Source of the DNA: Chinchilla lanigera
Taxonomy: Eukaryota > Chordata > Mammalia > Rodentia > Chinchillidae
Direction: 5' to 3'
NCBI RefSeq assembly: GCF_000276665.1
Contig: NW_004955446.1
Span: 14,922,273 to 14,986,272 of the forward strand
Length of the DNA: 64,000 nucleotides
Position numbers and translations under genes: made by a program. Below, piece by piece: positions 10,401-24,500 of this stretch. Position 1 is the first letter of the stretch. Each line of letters starts with the position of its first letter. Below the pieces are notes generated by a model. That model saw nothing but the letters and a program-made list of their open reading frames with translations, was not told the origin of the DNA and did no database searches.

Positions 10401-13400
10401 CGTTCTGAGAGATGCTTTAGAATGGTCCCACTAGAGAAGGTATATACTGAGGATTTTATCCATACAGTGCTGTTTCCACATGCTGAAAGCTGCCTAGCAG
10501 AGGTGCGTTGATCTCACTTCTGGGTTGTGACTGTGGATGGCCAATAGGTCCACCTTGGCTTTAGAGAAATACTCCCAGCCCAAAGCAGAAACACTACTAG
10601 AAGCTTGATAAGAACTCCAGCAATATGTACCAGGCTGTCAGTTGGTTATGTGATAGACCTCTCATAGGTATTTACTACAACTGACTAATCCAATGACATT
10701 ACACACTCAGAAAATGGAAGTCATATTTATTCACTCCATCAAATTCATTACTTGTTTAGTTCATTTACTTTTAGGGAATCAGAACTTTTAATATGCCAAG
10801 TGTATAGAAACAGAACTGGATATTTTAACTAACATTAAAATCTGCAATGTCATATCAGGAAGCATTTATGTTTTTAAAACTAAGTTGTCTTTTGCCATAG
10901 ATATCTGTTCTTCATTAGGGAAAAATTTGAATGATGGTGAGAGAGAATACATGTATATCCCCAGAGTTTAATCTTGAAAAATATTTATGGGAATGGCAGC
11001 AGATTTACATGAAAATATATATTAATTAAAAATCTCAAATCATACCAGTTAGGATATCTATGTTCTATCCTCAGTTTGTATTTGCAGATTACATTGTGTG
11101 TACTTGACCTGAACCTGTCTTTTTATCTCCTTTTGGTGGACATTGTACTCTCCCATAGTTCCTCTAGCACTGATTATGTAATTCAGGTGCATAGAGTTTT
11201 ATAAAAAGCTCCTACTGAAGTTTAATGAAAATAATGTTAATATTATATATTAAATAAGTTGTTTATTCAAATAATCTTTAAATTGTAGAATTTGAGAATT
11301 ATCTATTCTCTTATGAGTCATCAAAATAGCTTCATTCCTAATGAGTAAATTAAGTTTTTCTGTCAAAATGTTTAAGAATACAGTTGAAAATGAATGGTAA
11401 ATATATGTTTTGAAGCTACTAAAAGCCAGAAGAATTCAGAAATAACTTATGGTCATTAACCTCTTCTGAATTTTTGGGCCAACACTGGCAAAAAAGAATT
11501 TACTATGTTCGTCTTATGACAAAGAAAAGTGGTAGAATAAAAGTGTGGGAGAAGCCTAAACTTACTGACTGATCTTCTGGAACAAAGTAATTACTTGAAA
11601 ATGTCAACTTGTTATTTAATTAGTATCATGAAACAATGCAACGCCATATATTCCGTGTGAGATCCTTTCATATTCCTGCACAGAGTTGAAACAATAGCCC
11701 CCAAGGAGCACTTTTACCTAAAAGATTATTTTGCTAGGATGGAGAGGCGAAATCACTGATATGCTGAGGAGTGATTTTGAAGTGGGAGCCGGGCTGTGCC
11801 TGCACTTGGGCAGAGCAGACCAGCTGTGCTAGTTGTTCTGTTGGAGGAGACACCTGCTGAGATGGTAGCTGGCATGTGTTCCTTAATTTCTTGAATTATC
11901 ATATCCTTATAATCAGCTTCTGAGCCATGACACCATTATAAAGGCTGAACTACGAGGCTCCAGGAGAGTTTCTAGGAGATGTAGTTTGAAGTGGAATATT
12001 TTATTTAGCCTCTTATCATTCGGTGTGGTATGGGTATGTGAATTTATACATATGTGTACATACGCAGAGATTTTTGTGTTTATCTTACCTTAGACATACG
12101 CCTCTTATGTTAATTTATTATAATGATATCTAAGACCCCAAGATAATCTTCAAGTAGGTGAGAAGTATTATCTCACTTGAGAAGCCTGAATCAGAGAAAA
12201 TGTATTTGGATTGTGGATACACTAAGAGAAGCAACTATCATGTTTTACAGACACATGGCAGGGTCTAAAATAAAGGATATGCTTTTAATTGAAAATGTCA
12301 ATGATATTGTTTTCATAGTTTAATGATTAATTGTTTTAATGGAAGTGATAGATGAAGCCAATTGGTCTATTATAATCATGTTTTGATGAGGCTCCAGCAT
12401 ACCTTTTAATTTCTTCCATATTCTTAAATGAGTAACTGCCATTTTATTGCATACATTTTAGCATTTCACAAATACTATTGACTTTTGCAAATTGTGTGAA
12501 TTCCAAATATTCTGTCCAGGGAACAGCAACTATATTTATTAGGAAAGCTGTCATATTTCATAGAACATAGTGATAGGTTTAAAAAATATCATCTATCTTC
12601 CTTCTGTTATACTTTTAAGTTGAAATTACTTATAAGACTAAGCTTACTTCATCTAAAATTCAAAGGTTTCAAGCATGGAGGAGATAGAAGAAGATGTGGT
12701 GGTATAAACAGATGAGATTTCAGAAAAAGAGCATGTGTTTAGGAAAAGGTTTATGCTTAGATTAGTAACATATTGAGTCTGAAGTGGCAATGTACTTTCA
12801 TGTGGAAGAATCAGCAGGTTGTTTCTTCATGCTCTACTGATGAAAATATTGATTCTTTCAAGCAAATTAATAATGTTTATTCTTAAAATTTGTGGTAAAC
12901 TTCAATGCCTAAGAAAGAAATAATTAATCTGATGGTAGAATCTAATATGAACAACGGTATGTAGCAAAATAAAAATTTTCCACTGTTTGTACATTCGTGT
13001 TGCAATGTCCTTGTCTCTGGGCTACACATGAAAGTGGCATATTAAATTTTCTGAGCCAAAATTTTCATCTATATGCTGATGACACATATGTCTCTATTTT
13101 CAGGTGAGATTTCTTTCTGTAACCAGTTGAATAATCTACATATATGCTGATTATTCATTTATACTAAGTATTACATAAAGAAAATTATATTTACATCCAT
13201 CCAATACCTACTCCTCTTGTATTATCCACCTCAGTGATGAAAGCACAAAAAATATAAAATTAGTGTTCTAGAGAGTACTTTTAAGTTATAGATTTTATTT
13301 TCAAAGGAAGTATGTGAGTAGAACGTGCTTTTATTTTCCTCTGTATGCTTCATGTGGAAATCACTGCCAAATAAGACTGTAGTTTATCATTTCTTATTTT

Positions 13401-13905
13401 TACTGCATGTGGATAGTATGATCAGTGTTCTCAGATTTTAAAATATATGGGTAAGGTACCTTGTGCTTCTTTCCTACTCTAAATAAACAAAACAAATTAA
13501 GCTGGTCTTTTTTAGGATGTCTTTAGTCATAGATCAATGGTTCAGGGTTCAACCAATACATTTTTCCAGGCAGATCCCATTATTCTGTCTCTACCATGTT
13601 CCAGGAGCAAAATATTTTATACCTGATAATAAAGATTATGTGCTTTACTATGAAAAGAGAGAAAAATAAAAACTAAAATTTTTAATTAACTCGTTCATTT
13701 ATCTATCTAATTCTGTGTTTTACTTGTATTGTTGCTCTGAGAGCCTTGGAGAACCTCAGTTAATTTACAGGTGCAGAGTACATAGTCTATTAGCCAAGTT
13801 GATACAGACCCAAGCCAATTTACGGATGCCACCAGAACAACAGGACAATAAGTGTGTCACTTCCCACTTTAAACTTATGTCAGTGCAAAAGAATGCTTAC
13901 TAGAG
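10401..13905. other. No recognisable feature
   Basis: About 3.5 kb of AT-rich, unique-looking sequence without a repeat I can name and without a credible open frame. The longest frame near the end (13715-13903) has no domain. Confidence 0.5.
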
Positions 13906-13909
13906 CCAA

Positions 13910-14310
13910 ACTGCAAGAAAGAAAAAGAAAACCTAAAATTAAACGTTTTAGAACACAATGGAGAATTACTCTGCCATAAAGAAAAACTTGAGTTATCATA
14001 GGAAGATAGATTCACCTTGAGACCATAATGTTAACTGAAATAAATCAGAATACAAGCTTAAATATATTGCATAGTTTCTCTTTTATGAGAAACTCAAATT
14101 ATAAATAAAGAGCAAAATAAAAGATAATAGGAAGCCGGGAGGTAGATCTTTCTCGAGTGGGGAGAGGATCAAGAGCTTCAGGGAGGGTAAAGGAGAGAAA
14201 GGAAAGGGGATGAAAAAGGCGTAGGGCTGTGTTATGTACATGAAGAGACCCCACCCAAGGGATGTGAACATTATGTATGCTAACAAGTACTAATAAGAAA
14301 TTTCTAAAAA
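13910..14310 (+). mobile_element. L1 LINE 3' end
   Basis: The end of ORF2 is visible as tggagaattactctgccata, then tgttaactgaaataaatcag. A purine-rich 3' UTR follows (gggagaggatcaagagcttc, ggaaaggggatg), then gaacattatgtatgc. It is 5'-truncated and non-coding. The minus-strand open frames at 14083-14386 are shadows of it. Confidence 0.75.
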
Positions 14311-15320
14311 TGAAAAAAACATTTTGCATATCTAAATTGATCCTCCACCCAAATACGTTGGGGACTTGGAATCTGTTTGTAGGCATTATGTATTTATATG
14401 TGAACTATGAATACTGAATCATAAAATTCTTCAGCAAAAAAATCAAATGTGTGATTTCTCTGTTAACACACTATTATAATTTTTATTTTGGCTAAATGTT
14501 ATACTATGACTAAATCCTCTGAATTTATCAGTGAAATTTTCCTGTTTGATTTTCTGAGGTATCACTGTAGTATTCAATTTACTTAAAAGATGACAACCAA
14601 TTTCATAAAATCATATAAAACTCAGAGTTTAGCTAAGTGTCGAATTCTGCTTCTACTTTATTGTAATATGAATATTAAATATAACATGCATTCAAGATAC
14701 TACTATAATATGGTCTACCTATGTATATGTTGGTATCCATTAAAACACAATTTAGTGTGGTATTTCTATGAGGATTGCTTTTAAAAATTTCCTATCTAAT
14801 TGCAACTCATTATTGGCCCATGTACTTTAAGACATTAAAGTTTTTCCTAAACAGAAAACCAAGTTTCTAAGCAGTTTTTCAGTTTTTATAACATTTAAAT
14901 TTTATTTTTATAATAAAAAATGTGAATGAAGTCCTTTCTTAAAGAATTTACGATTTGTTTGAAATATGGGGGCTACATTGTGTGACAAACACATACATAT
15001 GTGGCACCTATATCTGCAACATACATATCTGCAAGGATTACTTTCACTTTTCAGTTATACTTTTATCACTGTAACAAGGAGAAATATGAAACAGTAGAAA
15101 GTCCTTTGGAGTTAGCCAGTACTTGATTTTTTTTCTAGCCTGTGGCGGTAGACAGATGTGAAATTTGAGTAGATTATTTCACTTTCAGCCCGTGTTCTCC
15201 TGAAGTAAGAAATAGAGGTCATAAGCTTAACTATCAGTGTTCTTCAAGATTAGGTATCATGCATGTACAGAATAGTCTTTCAGCACAACTCCAATTCATC
15301 CTCACCAAGGAGGTAGTATT
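14311..15320. other. No recognisable feature
   Basis: Very AT-rich sequence, no named repeat, no supported frame. Confidence 0.5.
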
Positions 15321-15329
15321 CATTCTCCA

Positions 15330-15560
15330 ATCTGAGCTAGTTTTCATTTTTTTAAAAATATTAGTATAAAATGATTATGTTCACTCTGGGAAGCAGTTAC
15401 ATGTATGTAACACACCTTGATTTTTTTTTCTGTCCTCTTCTTCTCCTCCCCTCTCCCCACTCCGTCTCTTGGTCTCCTTTTTTGCAAAGCATCTGTCTCC
15501 CTATTTTCTTTTATCTACCTTTTATTTTCGTCTTTAATGTGTTTATACTTCGAGTTTTCA
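15330..15560 (-). mobile_element. L1 3' UTR fragment, reverse
   Basis: The pyrimidine-rich block ctcttcttctcctcccctctcc near 15436-15457, followed by gcaaagcatctgtctcccta, mirrors the reverse L1 3' UTRs at 3180-3260 and 61480-61570. Confidence 0.6.
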
Positions 15561-17119
15561 ATCTAAGCTGGCTTTCTGCAAGGCTCCATTTTCCTAGTGT
15601 TTTGCAAGGGTCTCACTGGTGCCTTTTGTATTTATTTAGAGTCTTGTTATTGCATTAAAAGAATTTTGGTGTCCTAATACAGAACAGTCTCTGGTCTGTC
15701 TGCTCCTGTGGCTGTCGCTATGATAGCTCTTGTTTTCTGAGCTATATTCACTCTACTTCTTGATTTCTTCGCACAGTACTGTGCATGATATTGCTGCAGT
15801 GAACTTGCATTTCTTTCCTTCTGTTCTTGAATTCTACAACTTAAAAATTTACACTTTCTTCTCTGTGAAAGCTTTTGCATTCTTTTTGAATTTGGCAACT
15901 ATTTGCAACATTTATTTCTTGTACCTTTCTATCTTTCTTTTGTTTTATTGAAGCACATATTCTCTCTATTAAAACATACAAACTCAGGAAAATAGAATAG
16001 AACAACTAGTTTACATACACCACCCAGGAATCTCAAACTGTAGTATTAGATCTTGTCATACAAACAAACAAATACATGTACACACACTCATACATAAAAA
16101 AAGAAAGAACAATCATAATATTTGGTATATAGGCAGCAAGAATTTCTTCAGAATTGAATAAAATTATAAGATTATAAATGATTTTAAATAATAGGGCAAT
16201 TTTACTCAAATTTAACATAAAAACAAACAAAAGGAAAAACTGAAGCAAACTCTGAGCATATTAAATGCTTTATTGACTTTTTACATCAAAATACATTTTT
16301 TTCTCTAAAATTTTCCAATATGAATGTGAGATACTTTTGAAAAGATGGAGTTTTTATTTTTAAACTACGTATTTCCTACTAGACTCCTGGCAGAATTTCT
16401 CTAGCAGGCCATTTCAGTGAGGATTTAGCTGTTGAAAAGTTCTGGGGTCTTATTGCTGTTGATTTTTATTTATGCAATTTCCTATTTTTCAACATTTTTG
16501 CTTCACCTGAACTCTTGGGTTTCTCTCATTCCTCTGCACGGCATTCGGCGCTCGAGGTTTTGGGTGCAAACAGTGTGCAGGTACACTGTCCGCAGCTTTA
16601 GTTACTAGTTTTGTTGTCCTGCTGTACCTTCATTTTAAGCCCCTGAGAATTTCACTGTTTGTTTTGCTTTTAGCTGTGCATTTAAAAATGTTTCTAATAA
16701 TTTATACAGCATTCCTACATGTTTTAGGACTGAAGAATTTTTCATTTTATTTAGACTTTCATATCAGTGGAAATAAGATTAGCCATTACTCTTTCATCTC
16801 AGCCACCCCAAATGCTGATTTTGCTGCTCGTGTTTATTTAGAATTATTGATTCAGAACCTTAGGCGTGTTATTGTGTATTTTCATCAAGTTTGTTTCCTT
16901 TCTGTTTGCCCTCTCTACTAATATATTAAAACTTCCTCTCCTTTTTTCTGTCTTTCCCAATCTCTTTTTAGTTTTATTTTTTTCTGTATTGTGACTTGAC
17001 CTTAAAAAGTTTAAATTAGGAGTATGCTGATTGAGAATAACAGAGATATTATCCCAACTGCTGGTTTTAACTTTTTACTATAGGGCAGAGTAAGGAATAA
17101 GTAATTTTTAAAATGTTAA
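15561..17119. other. No recognisable feature
   Basis: Unique-looking sequence. A few clustered CpGs occur at 16540-16595. Open frames on both strands at 15674-15951 overlap one another and carry no domain. Confidence 0.45.
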
Positions 17120-17133
17120 AATAACTTACATTA

Positions 17134-17240
17134 GGGGCTGGGGATTTAGCTCAGCAGCAAAAGCGCCTGCCTGGCAAGCGCAAGGTCGTGAGTTTGGTTC
17201 CCGGTACCGGAGAAAAACAAAACAAACAAACAAACAAAAA
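17134..17240 (+). mobile_element. Young ID-like SINE with 14-bp target duplication
   Basis: Full-length tRNA-derived SINE from ggggctggggatttagctca to ccggtaccgg, then an A-rich tail with AAAC units. Flanks are aataacttacatta (17120-17133) and aattacttacatta (17241-17254), a 14-bp duplication with one mismatch. It differs from the 62441 copy by only two substitutions over the body, both at CpG sites. Confidence 0.95.
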
Positions 17241-17254
17241 AATTACTTACATTA

Positions 17255-18060
17255 AGAGACGTTCACAAAAGTGGACAAATGATTTTGGTTTACGTATTGT
17301 TGATCAAAATTTTTCATATCTAGTTAAGAGACAGATAGACAAATTTAGACACTTTATTCATTCTTCAGGGAAAAATTAAATTTTTTTTATTTCTGAAGAA
17401 GTGAAAAGTGGGTTTTGAAACAGCTTTTTCTGTCACATTTCTCATATGAGGATGAATGTTTTCCAAGAATATGAGTAAAAGGCTCCCCATGAACCCAAAT
17501 CTTGTCATTCAGAAAAAATCATTTTCTCAGAACACATCTTTATGAACCGACATATTACCTACTATGCTGATGGGACCCCTAGAACACACCTTTATGTCTT
17601 TAATGCAAAGGCTCAGTATTATTATTTAGATAGCATTTGCTAAGACTGACCCAAATGAAGAATATCTGTCTTCAATCCTCGATGAACACTTCTGCAAGGA
17701 ATTTTTCTAAATCTATCAGCATTGTTTGAATTATCTGAGAAATCTCATGGAATTTAGTGATACCTTGATCACACTTCTTTTATTTTACATTTTTGCCTAG
17801 TTTTTACCCTGATTTTACTGCATTCCTGAGTGATATAGATTTGTTCAATTTCAGAAGAGAGAGAAAAGTGTATATATGTCAGCCATGCACTGAGATTCTC
17901 AGTTCTTATCTACACATCTTATTGTTAGTAGAAAATTCTCTGTAGTAGTACCAGACTATTTTTGTGTTCTAAAGAGGTGAAATTTCTACACGCCTTTATT
18001 GGGTATATACTAGGAAATAAGGAGAGGCTAATACTAAATTAGATACTGTATATAAAAAAG
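17255..18060. other. No recognisable feature
   Basis: Unique-looking AT-rich sequence. Confidence 0.5.
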
Positions 18061-18064
18061 TCTC

Positions 18065-18275
18065 TAATAATTGTTGCCGGGTCCTAGAATAAGTGGTTTA
18101 CATAGATGATTCCTTATAATTTTTGTGCAACTTTCTTACAAATTATATTATCTTGTGTCACAGGTGAAGAAGCTGAAATGTAGGCAGATTAATTTGCTAA
18201 ACACTGCAGAGCTAAGAAATGGCTCAATTGATACTTGTTCCATAGTTTAAATGTGGAGCCCAGGTTCTTAAGTCT
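18065..18275 (-). repeat. MIR SINE, reverse, degraded
   Basis: Reverse MIR order: ttacatagatgattccttat, then tgtgtcacaggtgaagaagc, gcagagctaagaaatggc, ending tggagcccaggttc. Compare 'acagatgaggaaactgaggc...agctagtaagtggcagagc' of reverse MIR. Confidence 0.65.
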
Positions 18276-21200
18276 CACAGGACTTGACTATCAAGGGTTG
18301 ATGAAATAATAATTAGAATTCTTTATCCATTTGTCCATATTGGTTTCTGAACTCTAAAGGTTAATATATCATTACTTTCTACCTTTATGTAGTATCATGT
18401 GAGAAACCCGATGTTTACTTAGTTTCCTGATTCTAACTGAAAACAGCAACAACAAAAAACCTTTCAGTTTTGATTAGTCAACTGGAGGCGGTTTAGAGAG
18501 AATATCCACTCAGGGGGCATTTTTTAATGTACCATCTTCAGATGACTTAATGTGTTTTCCATGATTATCTTTGACACTTTGAATAATTAACAAAGACATT
18601 TATAATTTTTGAAAGGACTAGGAAACTCACCTTTCTAGATGATGAGAAAATTTGAAAGGCTTAAAATCATGACCATCATTTGATTGGTGGCCATGAAGTC
18701 ATCTACTTTGGTGTCATTTTATAAGAGAAAAAATGAAATAATATATTTCTTAATATTTTTGATGGATGAAGATTATTTATGAAGACTTACTTTTATTTGT
18801 AAATTGAACATATTTGAATGCTTTGCTAGCTCCCTTAAAATAATCAGGATGTTGCTTATTAAGTAATGTAAGTTTATTGTATATGTTATATATTATATGT
18901 GATATATTATACAAGATATATTTACACAAATAAAATAAGATTTTACAGTGAATAATGATGATCGGTTTATGATGATGATCTTCTCTCAAGTACAAATGAC
19001 AGGACGGTATGCACTTACTACCTTGTGCTCATTCTCTTACAAAGAATCAAGAAACTGATTTGTCTGGTCTTCCAAACTATCTTTACAGTTAGTTAAGACC
19101 CTGCCATGCAAGAATAATTCAGTAAACACTATTGATTTTTTTTAGTTCTCCAATGTAATGTTTGCAAGAAGTAATATTCACATCCATTCCATATTTACAA
19201 AATATCATTGTCTCCAAGACTCTCAATTTCTTTCCCTGAACTCAACTAATGGTATTAGTTCTTATATGTCCTGGAGAGATATTGTATATGTGTCCCAAAA
19301 GTATTTTTATGTATAATTTTAAAGAATACTTTTTTTCAGGCAAAAATAGTAGCTTATTCTATATGTCAGAAGAGAAGTAATAGCCCATAGAATTTATTGT
19401 AGAATGTTTAAAATCAAAGGTCCTTATTTAAAGATATAAAGGCCTTTGAAAAACAATAAAATATCTGAAGAAGAAGATTCTAGGCTGGGATTCCAGGGAT
19501 TCTTTTAAAGCACTGCTTGGCTTAAAACTGTAGCTGAATGAGGAATCATTAGCCACGCTCATGAAAACACATCCATTGTTTTTTATGTCTGTATTTCCAG
19601 CACTAACAGGCTACCTTACACACATTTCTCCTGGACTCTACATAATTTCAAGCTATGTTCATATTTTTGCATATTTATTTCATAATTTATTTCATCACAT
19701 GGATCCCTTCTGAACAGGATCTTAGATAAGCATATCTCACTGATAGGACCCGACTCTTATTTGGTATCTAGCTCTTTGGTATCAAGAAAGTGCATTTTGC
19801 TTAGGCTTACATTTTCTGTTCCTGGTTTTTGTTTTCCTTCTAGCTTAACCACACATATGGAACCTTATTTTCTATAGTATACAAAGATAGTATCAATCTT
19901 TTTAATGGGTGCATAATAGCCCCAAATATGACTTTCCCACGATGTATTGAATTTGCTCTGATGGAACAACTGTTAGTTTTTCCTAATCTCTTGGAATTAC
20001 AAGCAGAGCTGGCCAGAAGCTTTGTATCCTCATTACTTATGTTTATTGCTTGTATTTGAGTGTAATTTTGATAAAATACTGATAGCAGTACTTCTGGTCC
20101 CACATGGAAACTTGTATGGGCCTTTGTATCCTCAACTCAGGAGTACAGAGAAGTTATTATAGGGGACATGGAAGAAGGAAGGCAGCCGAGAGAAAGTTAC
20201 TGTCTTTCTTCATGGGATGAGCTTTCTCTTTGGAGAGCTGCTCAAGAGATCACACAAGAAGCCCTCAGTTGTGCTTGAAAACACTGGTGTCTTCCTCTGG
20301 CAAATAATGGAATAACAGCAATGTCTAACTTCTTCATTCTATTGCCCTTTAATTTTAGTCTTGTTTCCTGGGTCATATTCTTTAAGAAAGCACATGAGAC
20401 TTTCCCTCAGGTTTCTCCTGGTGGGTAATTCACCATAGGAAAGAGATATAAAACAAACACAGCCTACAATAAAATGTACAGCATGTTCCATGATAATAAA
20501 GTGTAATAAATCAATAAAAATGGGAGGGCAAAATGCTACTTGTCAAATACACCAGGAAATGGTGGTTTTGTTGTCTGTATGTGAGGACTGGCGAATCAGT
20601 CTCTCGTCTGATGTGACTACTTGCCATCAATGGGTCTTAGTCTTATCCTGAGAATTACCTCAGCCAAAAAGAGCCAGCTTGCATGGTCACACTCCTTTTC
20701 TCAGAGCATCTGCTGTCCAATAATCGGCCCATGGTAAAATGCTAGATCACTTCATGCCAGTTTTGACCAACTTTTGAAGAACTGCCACTTCCCCTGGGAT
20801 CTACTAATACCTTTGTTGGGTTTCCTGTGAAGTTCAACTCATATCCTTGCTCTACTCTACTTTATTTACTTTTTTATGAGTACTTGCTCCTAAAGGAAAT
20901 CTCCAATAAATTTTATGCACACTAATCCCTGTTCAAGGTTTTATTTCTGCCAGGACTCCATATAAAATATGTCATGTGACTTTTTTAGGCCACGGGTGAT
21001 TTTGACAAATGATTCACTTATCTTCTGGTTAGGGTTTTCACCCTGAGTTCTTTCCTCTACCTGATCGCCAAGGTCTTTGCTACAATCCCTAACTTTCTCA
21101 ACTTCTAGAAGACCAGAAATTTTGAAGGATTGTGGAATAATATGATATTTACTATTTCAAGCCAGGATTTAAATGCAAGTTTTGACTTTTAAATTATGAG

Positions 21201-21374
21201 TTATTGAAACATATCCCATTTAGACGGTGGCACCTCAGTTGCTACAGCCATCCATGATAGTGTGTAAATGACAAGGTAAATCGAGGAGAAGGGTATATTC
21301 TCTTCTGTTCAGTTTACAGATTAGAAAGACAAAATATTACATAAAGAATAGAGACACAATGGTGAAAATATTGT
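18276..21374. other. No named feature; possible old L1 trace near 19850-20100
   Basis: Mostly unique AT-rich sequence with an AT dinucleotide-rich patch near 18870-18920. The stretch 19850-20060 (tttaatgggtgcataatagc and following) resembles the reverse strand of an old L1, but too weakly to annotate separately. Confidence 0.4.
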
Positions 21375-21540
21375 TTATTGAGTGTCATAATCTCAGTTTG
21401 TTAAAACAAAATACTATAGACTTGGTGGCTGGTAAACAGCAGGTATTTATTTTTCATAGTCCTTGAAGCTGGGAAAACCAAGATCAAGGCTCCAGAAGGA
21501 AATTTAGTTTCTGACACAAGTAGATGGGGGCTTCAGAGCC
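21375..21540. repeat. Ancient mammalian interspersed repeat fragment, LTR-like
   Basis: The order aacaaaatactatagacttg, gtggctggtaaacagcag, atttatttttcatagtcctt, gaagctgggaaaaccaagat, caaggctccagaagg matches a common mammalian repeat ('caaaatactatagactgggtggct...'). I think it is LTR-derived but cannot assign the family with confidence. Confidence 0.5.
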
Positions 21541-24500
21541 AATGGAAATATGTGATGTCATTTTTAAAGTTCATCTTTATTAAGTTTACACATTTACCCA
21601 ATTTTAAACACTATCCTTTGTCCTAAGACCTAATGCTTTAATTTTAGCATCTAAATTATAGTATACTTTTTATTGAAATGACAGTAGAAGTCAGTTTAAA
21701 CATGTTAATATTTGGCAAAACAAGAAGTTAACACTCCTATTTCTGGGTTATAATTATGGGTATTGTGGCGGTGTTTTTTGTTGATATTTATATTTTCTAA
21801 AATTCTGCCATTGTCAACACTTGGAATGAAAACAATTTAATATTTTTAGGTGAAAATCCAATCTTACACAATGTGATAATAATGATGAGTATCCACTTCT
21901 TGAATGATCTCTCATTTATAGCTCTCCAAATTGATTTATAAAAGATTTAAAATTCATAAAGTGCAAGGTATGTAAGTTGATGCAAATATGAGATTTTACT
22001 AACTTGAATATTTTACTCCACCACTTCCTAGGTGTAATCCAAAATGCATTAAGTTTACAGTAGGTGTTCTAGCATTGGTGCCTTTGATGATTTTAAACTG
22101 GGAGAGCAATGGATTTAAGGTACAATAAACAAACAGAAAGGAGGAAAGAAACATATAATTGTCAGAAATGCAGCAGGCAGTTGTTACAGCCTTCATCCTT
22201 GTAATCTTGATAATGTCTTCAAGAGACTTCTTGAAATTAAACTCCTTTGGAATCAGCTTTCACATGTGGGGGCTGGCAACAGATTGTGGCAAAGTTGGAG
22301 AAGGCTCCCTGGAGGTCGCAATGGCGTCCTTCACCATCTGTCCTGAAAGGGCCCTTCTTGGTAATCTATAATACTTTGCGGTAGGGAACCTTAGCTAATC
22401 TTCAGAGTACAACCTTAATCTCATGAACCTAATTATCTGTGAAGGACAGTTTAGGGAGCCTCCATAAAATTATTTGTACTGGTCCATACACTTTTTTTCA
22501 TGGGTGTATATAACTTTCATTACACAGTGATTACATTTTGGCTTGGAGGATGTATTCTAAGAAGCATTAAAAGGATTATTCATCTCCATGGTGATCTGCA
22601 CACCCACTGTTGTTCATAAAGACAAACATTCTACTCATTCACATTTTGAAGATGGCTAAGTTTTCCACAGACATGATAAATATTTATGGTTCACATAAGA
22701 AGCCATATGGAAACATGGAATTTCCTGATAGAAACATGCATAAATCAAGTGCCTCTTGAATTTTATATAAGATTTTGGTCTTATTTTGTATATTACCATA
22801 TAAGTGATAAATCATTGCTCGTGTTTTAGTCTCTCCCTTGCTGTTCTTCTCTGTCTTTTCTCTGCAATAGACATGGACATGAAAATCTTTGTTCATTATT
22901 TTCATAGGCGATGGTGTGATTGTACTTTATCTACCATAAAATAGGGTATGTTTATGAAAAGGGAGCAGCCTCTTGTATCGCCTACCCTTTCCTCTTCCTC
23001 ATGGATATTCATACAGTAAGACATTTTGAAGCAAAACACATTGGCAATTAACCTTTTTCTTTAATATGTAAATATTTAAATAGTAAAAAGAAAATGAAAA
23101 TCTGAGTTTTGAATTGCTTAATATACTCTCGTGCAAATATTTTATGATTAATATTGTAGTAATCTATTACTTTGACACATGAACACACAATATACTATTT
23201 AATAATTTGTTCCATAACTATAAATTCTTTCTCTTTGTGATAATATATTGATTTGGAAAGGTAATTTAAGTCAAACTGTATCCCCCAAATTAAAATTCAT
23301 TTCAAATAGCAAATAGAGTAAGTTAAGTGTCTCTAATGGTCTTTAGACTGGATTAAAGAATCAGTGTTAATATTTTGCTTGTAAAAGCTTATCAGGAAAA
23401 TTAACTCCTCAAGTACGGGGATTAAGAATTATACTTTTATTTGAGGAAAATGCATGATGATAAATTCATCTGTGCAAGAAGTAAACTTTGAAAATACTGT
23501 CTTAATAGCTTTATGTGTTCTTATCAGGAACTAGGATCTAGCAGAGCAATTATGCCGGAGGTCCCATCCCATGAAATACAGAACATAGATGGAAGAGTAG
23601 TCTGTAACCCTTCTGTGAATAACTCATTCCAGACACCGCTTAGACACTGTCACACCTCTAGTCCCTTGAATGAACCTTTAATAGGTTCATTTGGTAATGG
23701 GCTGAGAGGGGGCTAAAGTGCCTAACCTCAGTTGCACTGCTCATTTACCTGGGCAAACAATTTGAATTTGACTTTCCTCCAAATGGTTCCCTAGTAATCT
23801 TCCCAGTGTACAGCTGCTGTATATAAAACATGAATTATAATAGAGAAGGTCCTGCTGTGTCATGAATCACAGTGACTCGACCACACTTTAACAGGTTGTA
23901 GGATGAAAGGAATAAAATGTCTCCAAACATCCTGTTCTTTTCCTTTGCTCAGCTGATGAAATCAATGCACAGCAACTTCCTGGAATGCTTCATTCTGTAC
24001 CCAGCTGTACTAGATAGGACCTATCCCATTCCCCTGTCATCCCTCTGTATTCAAATACATGGTAAGAACATCTTTCCTTTCTTGAGGCACTGGAAGCCAA
24101 ATCAATTGCCTAATCAAGTGAAAACAAAACATCTGTGGTGTATGGAAGGGAGGTGGCTTTCTCTGGAGATTTTTATAAACTGATTAAGTCAGGGCACTGC
24201 TAATCCTGTCTCCTGCACTTCAGATGTTGCATTGACAAGGAGGATTAGAATGAAAAGATAATGGTTGTGTCACCAGTGTGCAATAAACAATCTCTGAAGG
24301 GCCAGCAGAGGTCAGAAATGTTCCTATTACAAATGTAAATGTGAACTTTAGTTCCTGGGTTAGAAAATACAGTGAGAGTTGCCAGTCTCTGTGTCAAGAA
24401 GATACAAAGAAGAAAAGAAAAAGAAAATAGCAAAAGGAGTTTATTCTAATAGCATAAGACTTTAATTCCTATGTACTTAGTACATTAAATTTAGCATTTG